From Sinorhizobium sp. BG8 (GTDB lineage: Bacteria; Pseudomonadota; Alphaproteobacteria; Rhizobiales; Rhizobiaceae): a stretch of 64,000 bases of DNA. Made by a program: the position numbers and the translations under genes. Position 1 is the stretch's first letter. Each line of letters begins with the position of its first letter. The notes under the pieces are model-generated. The model searched no databases and was not told where the DNA came from. It was given only the letters and a program-made list of their open reading frames with translations. This document shows positions 31,246 through 40,275 of this stretch, in pieces. The stretch is from positions 3,119,501-3,183,500 of the forward strand of contig NZ_CP044011.1 of assembly GCF_016864555.1 (NCBI RefSeq), in the 5' to 3' direction.

Positions 31246-31579
31246 CCCGCCCCCGATACTCAGGCGTTGCGGCGAGTCGCGGCTGAGTCGGCGTGCCGTA
31301 CGGTCTCGCCCAAAAGTTGAAATGGAATTTCCAGCAACGCGGTTCCGTTACGTTAGGTGCAGCTAGCTGATTCGGGGTATTGCAGAACAACCGCAACGCG
31401 CCTCAATGTATTTCCTTCAATCCAGTTAATATAAGCCTTGCGGGATGCCAAATCGGCCGCTTGGCCCCACTAAATCACTGGTGAATTCTAGCGATAGCGC
31501 GCGGGCGCAATTCAGACTATTTTTAGTGCAACACTGATTGATGAAGAGGGTGTAGTTGCCTCATCACAGGTCAATAGTA
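31246..31579. other. Intergenic region upstream of the candidate small RNA
   Basis: About 335 bp, clearly more AT-rich than the flanking genes, with no credible open reading frame. It presumably holds the small-RNA promoter, but I could not pick a clean -35/-10 pair. Confidence 0.4.
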
Positions 31580-31697
31580 CGATTTTTCAGGTTCTCCTGG
31601 CGCGTCTAAATTTGCAGCAGGTGTTCTCCTCCCTCTCCTGCTTGCGATGCGCCCTCCTGGCCTCGCTCGTCCAAGAGACAAGCGAGGCTTTTTTTTA
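31580..31697 (+). ncRNA. Candidate trans-acting small RNA with anti-Shine-Dalgarno loops
   Basis: A strong intrinsic terminator (31661-31697) has no gene upstream of it on its strand for 415 bp. The 80 bases before it fold into short hairpins that expose Shine-Dalgarno-complementary motifs: TCTCCTG (31593-31599), CTCCTCCC in the 15-base loop of a GCAGG/CCTGC stem (31617-31641), and CCCTCCTGG (31651-31659). This matches the design of the rhizobial aSD small RNAs (alpha-r14/NfeR1, 'cuckoo' RNAs). The 5' end is not determined; 31580 is an estimate. Family assignment is by design, not by alignment. Confidence 0.65.
31661..31697 (+). terminator. Strong intrinsic terminator of the candidate small RNA
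   Basis: Stem CCTCGCT/AGCGAGG (31661-31667 with 31681-31687), 13-base loop, then CTTTTTTTTATT. The end overlaps the stop codon of the minus-strand reductase-like gene. Confidence 0.93.
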
Positions 31698-32381
31698 TTC
31701 TTTGATCACCGACTGATTCACGATCTTATTCTTCGTTACCGAAGATGAAGTCGTATAGTTGAGACCCGTTCTGCCGCCCGGCGTGCAAAGACGGCGGACC
31801 GCTTGCGTCATCAGCGCCGCCTCATGGAACGCGGAGAGGATGAGCCGCACCTTGCCGGGATAGAAGCAGGCATCCCCGATCGCGAAGATACCCGGTCTCG
31901 ACGTCTCGAACCGTTCCGTATCCACCGACAGACCGCCGCTCTGGCGTTGAAGCGGCCACTCGCCCGCCGGCCCTGCAGTAAGACTCGGCTCCCCTCCGTC
32001 GGCGGGAACGAAGGTACCAAGTCCGGTCGCGATCACCACGACGCGCGAGGCGATCGTCGCACCGTCTCGCATGGTGGTGACAAAGCCCTCATCACCGCAT
32101 GGATCGATCGAGGTGACTGTCTTCGAAAAGAGAAAGGCTGGATCGAACGGTGCCGCCTGTGCCAATAGGCGGGCAGTCAGCTCGAGACCGTCTACGGCGG
32201 GAAGTGCGGGGATGTCATAAATCGGCTTGTCCGGATAGAGAACGGCGCACTGCCCCCCTGCTCGATCGAGGCTGTCGATCAGCGTGCAGCGCAACCCGTA
32301 GAGACCAAGCTGAAAAACGGCAAAGAGGGCCGCGGGCCCCGCGCCGACGATGACGACGTCCGTGCGCGCCTCGGCTTTCAT
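31695..32381 (-). CDS. Ferredoxin-reductase-like flavoprotein lacking the NADPH domain
   Basis: Resembles the thioredoxin-reductase-type ferredoxin-NADP reductases (FNR2, usually about 340 residues), but only 228 residues long. The FAD domain is intact: GAGPAALFAVFQLGL (13-27), GGQCAVLYPDKPIYDIP, VVVIATGLGTF, and the C-terminal IFAIGDACFYPGK with YTTSSS. Between residues about 127 and 137 the whole NADPH Rossmann domain (roughly 120 residues, with its GGGDSA motif) is absent, in frame, so the sequence passes straight to the segment aligned with LGPVADWGL. The ATG at 32381 is 23 bp after the ferredoxin gene, in one operon. Without NADPH binding it may take electrons from another donor, or be inactive. 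Confidence 0.8.
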   Translation of the reverse strand: MKAEARTDVVIVGAGPAALFAVFQLGLYGLRCTLIDSLDRAGGQCAVLYPDKPIYDIPALPAVDGLELTARLLAQAAPFDPAFLFSKTVTSIDPCGDEGFVTTMRDGATIASRVVVIATGLGTFVPADGGEPSLTAGPAGEWPLQRQSGGLSVDTERFETSRPGIFAIGDACFYPGKVRLILSAFHEAALMTQAVRRLCTPGGRTGLNYTTSSSVTKNKIVNQSVIKE

Positions 32382-32404
32382 GCCGCGCGCCCCCTTTCCC
32401 GGTT

Positions 32405-32725
32405 TCAGGCCTGCCGCTCGGGCACGTGCACGACGAGCCCGTCGAGCGCGTCGGACATCTTGATTTGACAGGAAAGACGGGAGGTCGGGCGGACTTCGAA
32501 GGCGAAGTCCAGCATGTCCTCTTCCATGGCTTCCGGCGGGCCGACGGTTTCGCTCCAGGCGTCGTCGACATAGACATGACAGGTGGCACAGGCACAGGCC
32601 CCGCCACATTCCGCCTCGATACCGGGCACGGAGTTGCGCACGGCATTTTCCATGACCGTGGAGCCGTTTGCGACGTCCAGTTCGTGGGGCGTGCCGTCGA
32701 AGGCAACAATCGTAAGCTTTGTCAT
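32405..32725 (-). CDS. [2Fe-2S] ferredoxin, adrenodoxin type
   Basis: 106-residue electron carrier. The cluster ligands are C40, C46, C49 and C86 (C-x5-C-x2-C-x36-C), the pattern of adrenodoxin/putidaredoxin ferredoxins that serve cytochrome P450 or iron-sulfur assembly. The N-terminus [11 protein letters not shown] and acidic region DDAWSETVG are typical. No isc or hsc genes are adjacent, so a role in cluster assembly is not indicated. It heads a two-gene unit with the reductase-like flavoprotein. The Shine-Dalgarno match before ATG 32725 is weak. Confidence 0.92.
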   Translation of the reverse strand: MTKLTIVAFDGTPHELDVANGSTVMENAVRNSVPGIEAECGGACACATCHVYVDDAWSETVGPPEAMEEDMLDFAFEVRPTSRLSCQIKMSDALDGLVVHVPERQA

Positions 32726-32759
32726 TTTGTGTCCCGCATCGCTTGGGGCGGCCTCGTGG

Positions 32760-32791
32760 AAAAAGGAAACCGCCGAAATCCCGGCGGTTTC
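32760..32791 (-). terminator. Intrinsic terminator of the Hpt gene
   Basis: Perfect 10-bp stem GAAACCGCCG/CGGCGGTTTC (32766-32775 with 32782-32791), 6-base loop, then CTTTTCC on the minus strand. It separates the hpt gene from the ferredoxin operon. Confidence 0.82.
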
Positions 32792-32957
32792 TTCCAACAA
32801 ATCCCGGATGCAGTCAACATGGCGCAACGCCGAGGGACGGGCGTGGCCGCGTACGCCACCGGCATTTCCGGCTGCGTCATGGCACGAGAGGCGTGAACGC
32901 ATGCGTCAAAGCCCATGCGCCAGGCTCGGATAGCGCTCCCTGGGATCGCCGCCCCTT

Positions 32958-33326
32958 TTAGCGCGTCAGCTTCAATATGAAGTTTTCGGCCTCGACCACG
33001 GCTTCGATGATAGCCGCAACCGCGCTGGCGTTCGTGGCATCACCTTCGAGCACTTCGGCTGCATGGGCGACGCCGGTCGCGCCAACCGCCTGCGCGGCCC
33101 CCTTCAGCCGGTGGGCGACGGCGAGACGCCCCTGCGCATCGGCTTCGGCGATTTCCTTCATGCTCTGCCGGGCCTGGCGAGCGAAGATGTGGAGCACTTC
33201 CTGTTCGAGCGCCTTGTCGCCCATCGTCTGTCTGGCAAGTTGCACCAGGTCTATCGGACGCGTCTTGGAGGGGCAGACGCTGCCTGTATTGTCCGGCGCC
33301 TCGAAAGCGATACTGAGAGCTGCCAT
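32958..33326 (-). CDS. Small Hpt-domain phosphotransfer protein
   Basis: 122 residues, almost all one histidine phosphotransfer domain. The phosphorylation site is H72 in AHRLKGAAQAVGA (HRLKG matches the H-x-x-K-G consensus). It has no kinase or receiver domain, so it should relay phosphate between separate proteins. The ATG at 33326 has AAGGGAATTTGGCA upstream. It is divergent from gpr. It is not ChpT, which is larger and shaped like a degenerate kinase dimer. Partners are unknown. Confidence 0.88.
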   Translation of the reverse strand: MAALSIAFEAPDNTGSVCPSKTRPIDLVQLARQTMGDKALEQEVLHIFARQARQSMKEIAEADAQGRLAVAHRLKGAAQAVGATGVAHAAEVLEGDATNASAVAAIIEAVVEAENFILKLTR

Positions 33327-33880
33327 TGCCAAATTCCCTTTATACTCTAGTTTGTTAGTTGGCGGCGGCCGGCACGCGCCGATCCTCCGCTGATGCTTGC
33401 CATCTTGCTTCGTCCGCATGGCGCCCGTAAGGCAATCTTGGACGCAGACGACACGGACGACCTGAATCGGCACCCAGCCCGGCCGGATTTCGCAAACTAT
33501 GGTTAACGACTGCTAAACCTCGTTGTTTTCTCGGTTTTCCATTATGATACAACGCTCCAAGCGCTTAAGTTTCTGTTAAGATTCAAGCGAAGGGAGATGG
33601 CAATCAATTGTGCGATACGGGCTAATGTGTCACTACGATACGGTTCGGATCTGTCTAGGCCCCAAAGGTCGGGACAGTCCTGGTGGATAACCGCTTTCTC
33701 GGGGTACCCGCCTTGCGGAATTGCGAATATCCAGCGAATTTGGAATGAAGAGTGGTAAAGGGTTTGGCAGGCCATGAGGGCTTGTCGTCTGACCCGTCAC
33801 TACCGGGATCCCGGGCATTTCCCCGTGCTGGCGGCAGGGAAAAACCGGAACTCCCGCGGAATGTAGCGAGGCGTATCCGC
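33327..33880. other. Intergenic region upstream of gpr
   Basis: 554 bp between divergent hpt and gpr. The middle (about 33490-33620) is AT-rich and is the likely promoter area. Open frames crossing the region lack ribosome binding sites and similarity to known proteins. A GC-rich palindrome (CCGGGATCCCGG) lies at 33813-33824. Nothing else is recognisable. Confidence 0.4.
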
Positions 33881-36800
33881 ATGGCGACGAACAAGACCAA
33901 CGAGTCGATTGACGACAAGGCCTTCCAGGCGTTGGAGGAGGCCCTGAAGATCGACTTTGACGATCTCGTAGCGGAAACCCCGCCTTCTCCCAAGAAGGAA
34001 ACCGCGGAAGCCCGTGTGCCCGAACCTGCGAACCGCGCAGCAAAGCCTGCACAGGAAAAGGTTTCGACGGCAAAGGCCGAACAGCCTGCGAAAGCGTTGA
34101 ACCCCGAACCGGCCCCCAAGGCTCCGGTCTTCGCGCCCGCAAACGACGCTTCCCGCAAATCGCCGGCCGCGATTCTCAAGTCGCTGGACATGCGCTCCAA
34201 CCGCGCTTCCATCCGGATGGCGATTCTCGTCTCGGTCCTTTGGGTGATCGGGGCGCTCGGCGTCGCCAACCTGCTTTATGCACCGCAGATCTGGCAGATC
34301 AACTCGGTCGCCGATCTCCTCGCCCTCCCCGGCGCCATCGGCATGATCGTCGCAACCGTGATGCCGATCATGCTCTTCTTCGCATTTGCGATCATGATCT
34401 CCCGCGCTCACGAATTGCGCAGCGCCGCCCGCTCGATGGCCGAAGTCGCCCTGCGCCTGTCGGATCCGGAAACCGTGGCCTCGGATCGCATCATGTCCGT
34501 CGGTCAGGCCGTACGCCGTGAAGTCTCGGCAATGAACGAGGGTATCGAGCGCACGATCGCAAGGGCGACCGAACTCGAGACGCTCGTCCACTCCGAAGTC
34601 AATGCGCTGGAACGCAGCTACGCCGACAACGAGATGCGCGTGCGCACCCTCGTTCAGGAACTCGGCGCCGAACGCGAGGCGATCGTCAGCCACTCCGAGC
34701 GCTTGCGCTCGTCGATCTCCGGCGCGCACGAGCATCTGAAGGACGAACTGTCCACGGCGCTTGAAAACATCACGCAGCGGATCGGCACCTCCGGCGAGGC
34801 GTTTGCCTCGATGATCGACACCCGTGCGGCCATGCTGATGGAAAAGTCCGACAGCGCGACCCAGACCATCGGCGCGATGCTCTCGGCCCGCACCGATACA
34901 TTGCTGTCGACGCTCAGCTCCTCGGGCGTGGCGCTCACCAACGAATTCGATTCGCGCATCGAGCAGCTGGCCGAGTCGCTTGAGCGGCAGGGCCAGGTGC
35001 TGCTCCACCAGTTCGAGACCCGCGCGTCTTCGCTCGACGCGAACACGGAAAAACTCAACGCGGCACTCAACGAGCGGGCGCGCCAGCTCAATGAGACGCT
35101 GATCGCCCGCACCCGCGAAATCAACGAAAGCCTGACGATCGGGCAGCAGGCGGTGACGTCCGGCCTCGACGACGTCATCCAGTCGATGAACGCCACGCTC
35201 GACGACAAGGGCGCCCAGTTCCGCCAGAGCCTCAAGAACGCCGCCGACGACACGATCATGGATCTCGATCTGCGCTCCGGCTTCTTCGACGAGAAGATGC
35301 AGGCGACGGTGGGGCATATCGCCAGCGCCTTCGACAACCGCGTGGCCGATTTTGCCGCAGCCTTCGATTCGCGCGCCGGCTCGCTCGATTCCAAGCTCAT
35401 GGAGAGCCTCGCCCGCATCAACGAAACCATCGCGGGCGGCTCCGATTCGCTCGAGGGCCTGCTTTCCAGCAGCATCGATCGCCTCGGCTCGACGCTGACC
35501 GATCAGTCCTTCGCACTGGCGACCGCACTTGCAACGGGCCAGGAAGTATTCGAGAGCGCTATCGGCGACCACGCTGACCGTATCGGCGCGGCCGTAAGCG
35601 GCGCACACGAGAAGATGGGCGCCGTGCTCACCGACCGCTCAACGATCCTCCTTTCGGGGCTCGCGGACGCGCAGGCACGGATCGAGAACGGCTTCGGCGC
35701 CCGTGCCGACACCCTTGCCGACGTCATCGCCGGCAGCGAGAAGCGTCTGAGCCAGGCGCTTGATTCGCGCGGCTCGACGCTTGCCTCCGATATCCAGGCC
35801 GCGCAGGAACGCATGGAAGAAGCGCTCGGCGCCCGCGCCGACGAGATCACGTCCTCCATTGCTGCAAGCCACAATCGAATCGACCACGCGCTGTCAGAAC
35901 GCACCGCCGCGCTTTCCAGCATGCTGAACGAAAGCGGCGGAGCGCTCGAAACTGCCGTCACCGGGGCAGCAAATCGCGTCGAAAACGCACTTTCCGGCGC
36001 TGCCGGCCAGATCGATGATGTCCTTGCCGGCCGCACCTCTACCCTCTCCGGCGTACTGACCCGGACCACTGACACCATGCAGGCGGCAATCGACGCCGCG
36101 GCCTCGCGCGTCGAGACGGTTCTCTCCGAGGGCAGTCAGCAGATCGGTGGCGTCCTCTCGGGCCAGGCGAGCGAGTTCGCAAACGCCTTCTCCGGTCGCG
36201 CAGCCGAAATCGCCGAAACCCTTTCGGGCCGCGCCGCGGAACTCGCCGGCTCCCTCGTTTCAACTCACGAGCAGATCCGTGCCACGCTCGATGACCGCGT
36301 CAACGCGATCAACGTCGTGATCTCCGAAGGCCGCAACCAGCTCGCCGAAACGCTTAACGATCAGGTGACCGCGCTCGGGACCTCGATTGCCACCAGCACC
36401 GGCATGCTCGAAATGACGCTCGAGCAACACGAGGAGAACATCCGCCGCACCATCGACAACAGCGCGAGCGTTCTCGACGAGCGCGTTCGCGGCAGTGCCG
36501 GCGCCATCGCCACCCGCCTCGGTGAAACTTCACAGCAGATTTCGCAGGCGGCCGAAGCTTTCGGCAACCGCATGGAGTCCACCCTCGACAATGTCACGAC
36601 CCGCTTCACAGACGTCGAAGGCCGCATGGAGAGCAATCTCGGTGCCCTCGAATCCCGTCTCCAGAGCAGCGTCGAAAGCGTTTCCGGCCTGGTCGACACG
36701 GTCGGCAACCGGATTTCGGACACGCTTGCGGGTCAGGTCAGCGATCTCGACCGGATCAGCTCCGAGGCTGCCGCTCGCATTTCCGAGACGCTTTCCGGCA

Positions 36801-39800
36801 GTTCTGCCGAACTCGACCGCGTCGCCTCCACCGTCACCACCCGCCTTGCTGAGAGCCTGACGGGCGGAACTGCGGAAATCGATCGTGTGAGCTCCACGGC
36901 CGCGGCCCGCATCACCGATGCCCTGTCCGGCACCTCCTCGGAACTCGACCGCCTCAGCACGACAGTTGCCTCGCGGATTTCCGAGAGCCTCGCCGGCGGA
37001 ACTTCGGAACTCGACCGGGCGAGTGAAACTGCGGCAGCGCGGATCGCCGAGACGCTGGCCAATAGTTCCTCCGAATTCGATCGCGTGACGTCTACCGTCG
37101 CCAGCCGGATTACCGAGAGCCTCACTGCAGGGACGTCCGAGCTCGATCGCGTGACCTCTACCGTGGCCACCCGTATCGCCGATAGCCTCACCGCGGGGAC
37201 GTCCGAGCTCGACCGCGCGAGTGCTGCGGCCTCTGCCCGGATCGGCGAGACGCTGTCCACCGGCGCTTCCGAGCTGGATCGCATCAGCACAGCCGCCGTT
37301 ACGCGCGTCTCCGAAGGCATCTCCGGCCACGCCGAGGAACTGGAGCGCGTCGGTAACGAGATCTCCGGTCGCCTTGCCGGCGCCCTCTCCGGCCCGATCT
37401 CCGAGATCGACCGTATCGCCAGCGAGGCTTCCTTCCGACTTTCCGAGACTCTCGGCGAGAAGATTTCGGACATCGATCGCGTCAGCGACGAAGCCGCCAA
37501 CCGCATCGGCGGGACGATCGACGAGCGCACCGGGCGCATCGAGGAACGCCTGTCCACCATGGACAAGGCCCTCACGATCGGCCTCGACAACGTCAACCGC
37601 ACCATCGATGGCAAGGCCGCCGGACTTGCGCAGACCCTGCGCGAAGCCGTGACCAATGCGACCGAGGAGATGGATGCCCAGGCCGTTCGTTCGGCACAGT
37701 CCATCGCCAAGACCGGCGAAGAGTTCGTGACCCTTGGCAACTCGCTTCGCGGAGCCATGTCCAGGGCGGCCCAGGAAATGGGCGCCGAAGCATTGCGGGC
37801 CACCGAAACGATCGCAAAGAGCGGCGACGAGTTCGCAAGCGCTCTTGCCGCCCGCAGCGAAGCCTTCACGCGCTCTGTCGAGCAGAGCACGGTTGCCGCC
37901 GCAGAGCGTTTCGCCGAAACGGAGGGCCGCATCGAGAACCAGAGCAGCGCCATCCGCCAGGGCCTTTCGGACGTCGAGAAGGCACTCGAGGCACGCGGCG
38001 CCGCAATCCGCGCCACCCTCGACGACCGTACGCGCGAACTCAACTCCATGCTGGCCAGCCGCTCGGCGGAACTGTCCAAGCTCATCGAGGAACAGGCACG
38101 TCCCGTCATTGACCAGTACGCTGCGACCGGTCGCGAGGCCGCCGAGCGCCTGTCGGCTGTCGCGCAGGAAAGCGCAGATCGCCTGAAGGCGGAGAACGCG
38201 GCCCTCATCAATGCGATCAGCTCGCGCACAGCCGACACGCTGAGCGCCATCACGGCCCGCACGGAGGAAGCAGCCCAGACGCTGAACGCCGCCGAGAACA
38301 GCCTGCAGGGCAGCGTGCTCGCACTGATCGGCCGTCTCTCCCAGAGCAACGGCGCGATCTCGGAGCTGATCGAACAGGCGGGCACCACGCTCGCCCAGGT
38401 AGACGAACGCCTCGTCGGAACGTCCGAGCGCTTCTCGTCCTCCGCCGAACGGGCAGCAGACATGGTATCCACCACGACTCGCCTGCTCGAGGGCAAGGTC
38501 GACCGCCTCTCGAACATTTCGTCCGGCACCCTTTCGCAGATCGGTGGCATCGTGAGCCGCTTCGAGGATCATTCGAAGATCCTCGGTCAGGCATCTGACC
38601 TGCTGTCGGCCGCCCAGTCCAACCTCGTCACGACGCTCGAAGAGCGCCAGGATGCGCTGCGTGCCCTCTCCGTCGGTCTCGTTCAGCGGTCCGAGGAAAT
38701 AGAGCAGACCATGCGTTCGCTCGAAGGCATGGTGGAAGGCGTCTTCTCGCGCGCCGAGGCTCGCTCGGGCGAGATCGCAAACAATCTGAAGACCGGCATC
38801 CAGGGCTCGTTCAGCGACGTTGGACGCATTCTCGGAGAAACGGAAAAGCGCGCAGAGAATGCCGCTATTTCGCTGCGCGAGACGCTCGCGCGGGCCGGTG
38901 AGGAAGCTGGCCGCTCCGTCGAGGGTGCCTTCTCGGGCGCCGAGGCACGCACCAAGGAAGTTGCCGAGCGTCTGCGCGGCAGCGTCAGCACGACGCTCGC
39001 GGACGTCGACCGCCTGCTCGGCGAATCCGGCAAGAAGTCGGATGCCGCCGCAGCCCAGATGCGCGAAGCACTGCGGGGCGCTGTCGAGGAAGCTATGGGC
39101 AAGTTCTCCGGCGCAACCGACGAAATCCGCCGCGCTGCCACGGAAATCCGCAAGGAACTGGATCAGACGCGCGGCGAGCTGAAGCGCGGCGCCTTCGACC
39201 TTCCCGAGGAAGCCAAGGAGAACGCCGCCCAGATGCGCCGGGCAGTCAGCGAGCAGATCAAGGCGCTGCAGGACCTGTCCGACATCATCGGCAAGTCTGC
39301 CAGCACGCTCGAAATCTCGCGGCCCGTCGCCCAGGCGCCAGTCGTCCAGACGCCTGTTGCCCAGCCCGCCGTGGTCGTTCAGGCGCCGCCCGCACAGGTC
39401 GTCCAGCAGCCGGCCGTCACCCAGCCGGTCCAGCAGCCCGCTCGCACCGAGCGGCGGGAGGAAACCCCTGCGCTCCGCGGAAGCCTCGGCATCGAGCGTG
39501 CAGCTCCCCAGGCGACGCGCAGCGAGCCCGCCCGTTCCCAGCCGGTGGCAAGCCAGAACGGCGAAGGCGGCTGGGTCCGCGATCTCCTGCGTGGGGCATC
39601 CCGCGAGGAATCCCAGTTCGGCACGCAGCAGCGCGGCGACAACCAGATGACCCGGGCAGCCGACACGCGCAATCCCCGGCACGTGGTCGAGTCCCTCAAC
39701 TCGCTCTCGGTCGATATCGCCCGCGCCATAGACCATGACGCCTCGGTGGACCTCTGGCGCCGCTATCAGCGCGGCGAGCGCGACGTCTTCACGCGTCGCC

Positions 39801-40024
39801 TCTACACACTGAAGGGCCAGCAGACCTTCGACGAGATCAAGCGCAAGTACGATCGCGAGCAGGAGTTCCGCACGGCGGTCGATCGCTACATCAGCGATTT
39901 CGAGAAGCTTCTGGCCGACGTTGCCCGCAACGACCGTGACAAGACGCTGACCCAGACCTACCTGACCTCCGACACCGGCAAGGTCTACACCATGCTCGCT
40001 CACGCGGCTGGCCGTCTCAGCTGA
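33881..40024 (+). CDS. gpr: Growth Pole Ring protein (GPR/RgsE), giant coiled-coil membrane protein
   Basis: 2047 residues. Agrobacterium GPR forms a ring at the growing pole and is needed for polar growth; Sinorhizobium RgsE is its homologue. Layout here: disordered N-terminus (1-105), two membrane segments (about 111-133 and 148-173), then some 1600 residues of amphipathic helix with apolipoprotein-like repeats, a Pro/Val/Gln-rich linker (about 1813-1860), and a conserved C-terminal domain (about 1925-2047, RNPRHVVESLNSLS to AHAAGRLS). Twelve 22-residue repeats lie at 954-1217. Homologues are often mislabelled 'kinesin-like' or 'apolipoprotein'. The ATG at 33881 follows GCGAGGCG; an upstream in-frame ATG at 33752 lacks support. 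Terminator at 40073. Confidence 0.9.
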   Translation: MATNKTNESIDDKAFQALEEALKIDFDDLVAETPPSPKKETAEARVPEPANRAAKPAQEKVSTAKAEQPAKALNPEPAPKAPVFAPANDASRKSPAAILKSLDMRSNRASIRMAILVSVLWVIGALGVANLLYAPQIWQINSVADLLALPGAIGMIVATVMPIMLFFAFAIMISRAHELRSAARSMAEVALRLSDPETVASDRIMSVGQAVRREVSAMNEGIERTIARATELETLVHSEVNALERSYADNEMRVRTLVQELGAEREAIVSHSERLRSSISGAHEHLKDELSTALENITQRIGTSGEAFASMIDTRAAMLMEKSDSATQTIGAMLSARTDTLLSTLSSSGVALTNEFDSRIEQLAESLERQGQVLLHQFETRASSLDANTEKLNAALNERARQLNETLIARTREINESLTIGQQAVTSGLDDVIQSMNATLDDKGAQFRQSLKNAADDTIMDLDLRSGFFDEKMQATVGHIASAFDNRVADFAAAFDSRAGSLDSKLMESLARINETIAGGSDSLEGLLSSSIDRLGSTLTDQSFALATALATGQEVFESAIGDHADRIGAAVSGAHEKMGAVLTDRSTILLSGLADAQARIENGFGARADTLADVIAGSEKRLSQALDSRGSTLASDIQAAQERMEEALGARADEITSSIAASHNRIDHALSERTAALSSMLNESGGALETAVTGAANRVENALSGAAGQIDDVLAGRTSTLSGVLTRTTDTMQAAIDAAASRVETVLSEGSQQIGGVLSGQASEFANAFSGRAAEIAETLSGRAAELAGSLVSTHEQIRATLDDRVNAINVVISEGRNQLAETLNDQVTALGTSIATSTGMLEMTLEQHEENIRRTIDNSASVLDERVRGSAGAIATRLGETSQQISQAAEAFGNRMESTLDNVTTRFTDVEGRMESNLGALESRLQSSVESVSGLVDTVGNRISDTLAGQVSDLDRISSEAAARISETLSGSSAELDRVASTVTTRLAESLTGGTAEIDRVSSTAAARITDALSGTSSELDRLSTTVASRISESLAGGTSELDRASETAAARIAETLANSSSEFDRVTSTVASRITESLTAGTSELDRVTSTVATRIADSLTAGTSELDRASAAASARIGETLSTGASELDRISTAAVTRVSEGISGHAEELERVGNEISGRLAGALSGPISEIDRIASEASFRLSETLGEKISDIDRVSDEAANRIGGTIDERTGRIEERLSTMDKALTIGLDNVNRTIDGKAAGLAQTLREAVTNATEEMDAQAVRSAQSIAKTGEEFVTLGNSLRGAMSRAAQEMGAEALRATETIAKSGDEFASALAARSEAFTRSVEQSTVAAAERFAETEGRIENQSSAIRQGLSDVEKALEARGAAIRATLDDRTRELNSMLASRSAELSKLIEEQARPVIDQYAATGREAAERLSAVAQESADRLKAENAALINAISSRTADTLSAITARTEEAAQTLNAAENSLQGSVLALIGRLSQSNGAISELIEQAGTTLAQVDERLVGTSERFSSSAERAADMVSTTTRLLEGKVDRLSNISSGTLSQIGGIVSRFEDHSKILGQASDLLSAAQSNLVTTLEERQDALRALSVGLVQRSEEIEQTMRSLEGMVEGVFSRAEARSGEIANNLKTGIQGSFSDVGRILGETEKRAENAAISLRETLARAGEEAGRSVEGAFSGAEARTKEVAERLRGSVSTTLADVDRLLGESGKKSDAAAAQMREALRGAVEEAMGKFSGATDEIRRAATEIRKELDQTRGELKRGAFDLPEEAKENAAQMRRAVSEQIKALQDLSDIIGKSASTLEISRPVAQAPVVQTPVAQPAVVVQAPPAQVVQQPAVTQPVQQPARTERREETPALRGSLGIERAAPQATRSEPARSQPVASQNGEGGWVRDLLRGASREESQFGTQQRGDNQMTRAADTRNPRHVVESLNSLSVDIARAIDHDASVDLWRRYQRGERDVFTRRLYTLKGQQTFDEIKRKYDREQEFRTAVDRYISDFEKLLADVARNDRDKTLTQTYLTSDTGKVYTMLAHAAGRLS
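36740..37531 (+). repeat. Twelve tandem 66-bp (22-residue) repeats inside gpr
   Basis: Twelve consecutive units of exactly 22 codons, consensus SELDR(V/A/I)-S-T-x-A-x-R-I-x-E-(S/T)-L-(S/T)-x-G-(T/S), begin at residue 954. Examples are SDLDRISSEAAARIS, SELDRVTSTVATRIA and SEIDRIASEASFRLS. The spacing is invariant. The DNA units are diverged, so this is an old amphipathic-helix repeat, of the 22-mer apolipoprotein type, rather than a recent slippage array. Confidence 0.93.
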
Positions 40025-40072
40025 CGGACACCGCCCGAGAGATCGGGACATCGGAAACGCGATAGAATTGAG

Positions 40073-40098
40073 AAAAGGCCGCGCGAGCGGCCTTTTTC
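40073..40098 (+). terminator. Intrinsic terminator of gpr
   Basis: Stem AGGCCGC/GCGGCCT (40076-40082 with 40087-40093), GCGA tetraloop, then TTTTTCA. It lies 49 bp past the gpr stop. Confidence 0.93.
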
Positions 40099-40275
40099 AT
40101 GTCGCCGGTTTGCGTCTGGCGTCGTGGCTCCTCGGTGACGGACCGTCGCGATCAGCCGACTGCCGCCGCCGTGCCCGATCCCTATACGCGCGCGAAAAAG
40201 ACACGGCATTTCATCGCCCTATGGCGAAGCGCTCGTGCAATGGTTGGAAAATGGGTAGAGCGGTCAGGAGCTACG

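Noticed and set aside
32958-33326. ChpT, the CckA phosphotransferase
   Set aside because: ChpT is larger and built like a histidine kinase dimer; this is a plain Hpt domain.
36740-37531. CRISPR or satellite-like tandem array
   Set aside because: The 66-bp period is exactly 22 codons inside an intact coding frame, the units are diverged at DNA level and there are no unique spacers.
34240-40051. Very long open frames antisense to gpr (over 1000 codons)
   Set aside because: They arise from high GC and the repetitive codon pattern of gpr; their translations are low-complexity, lack ribosome binding sites and match nothing I know.
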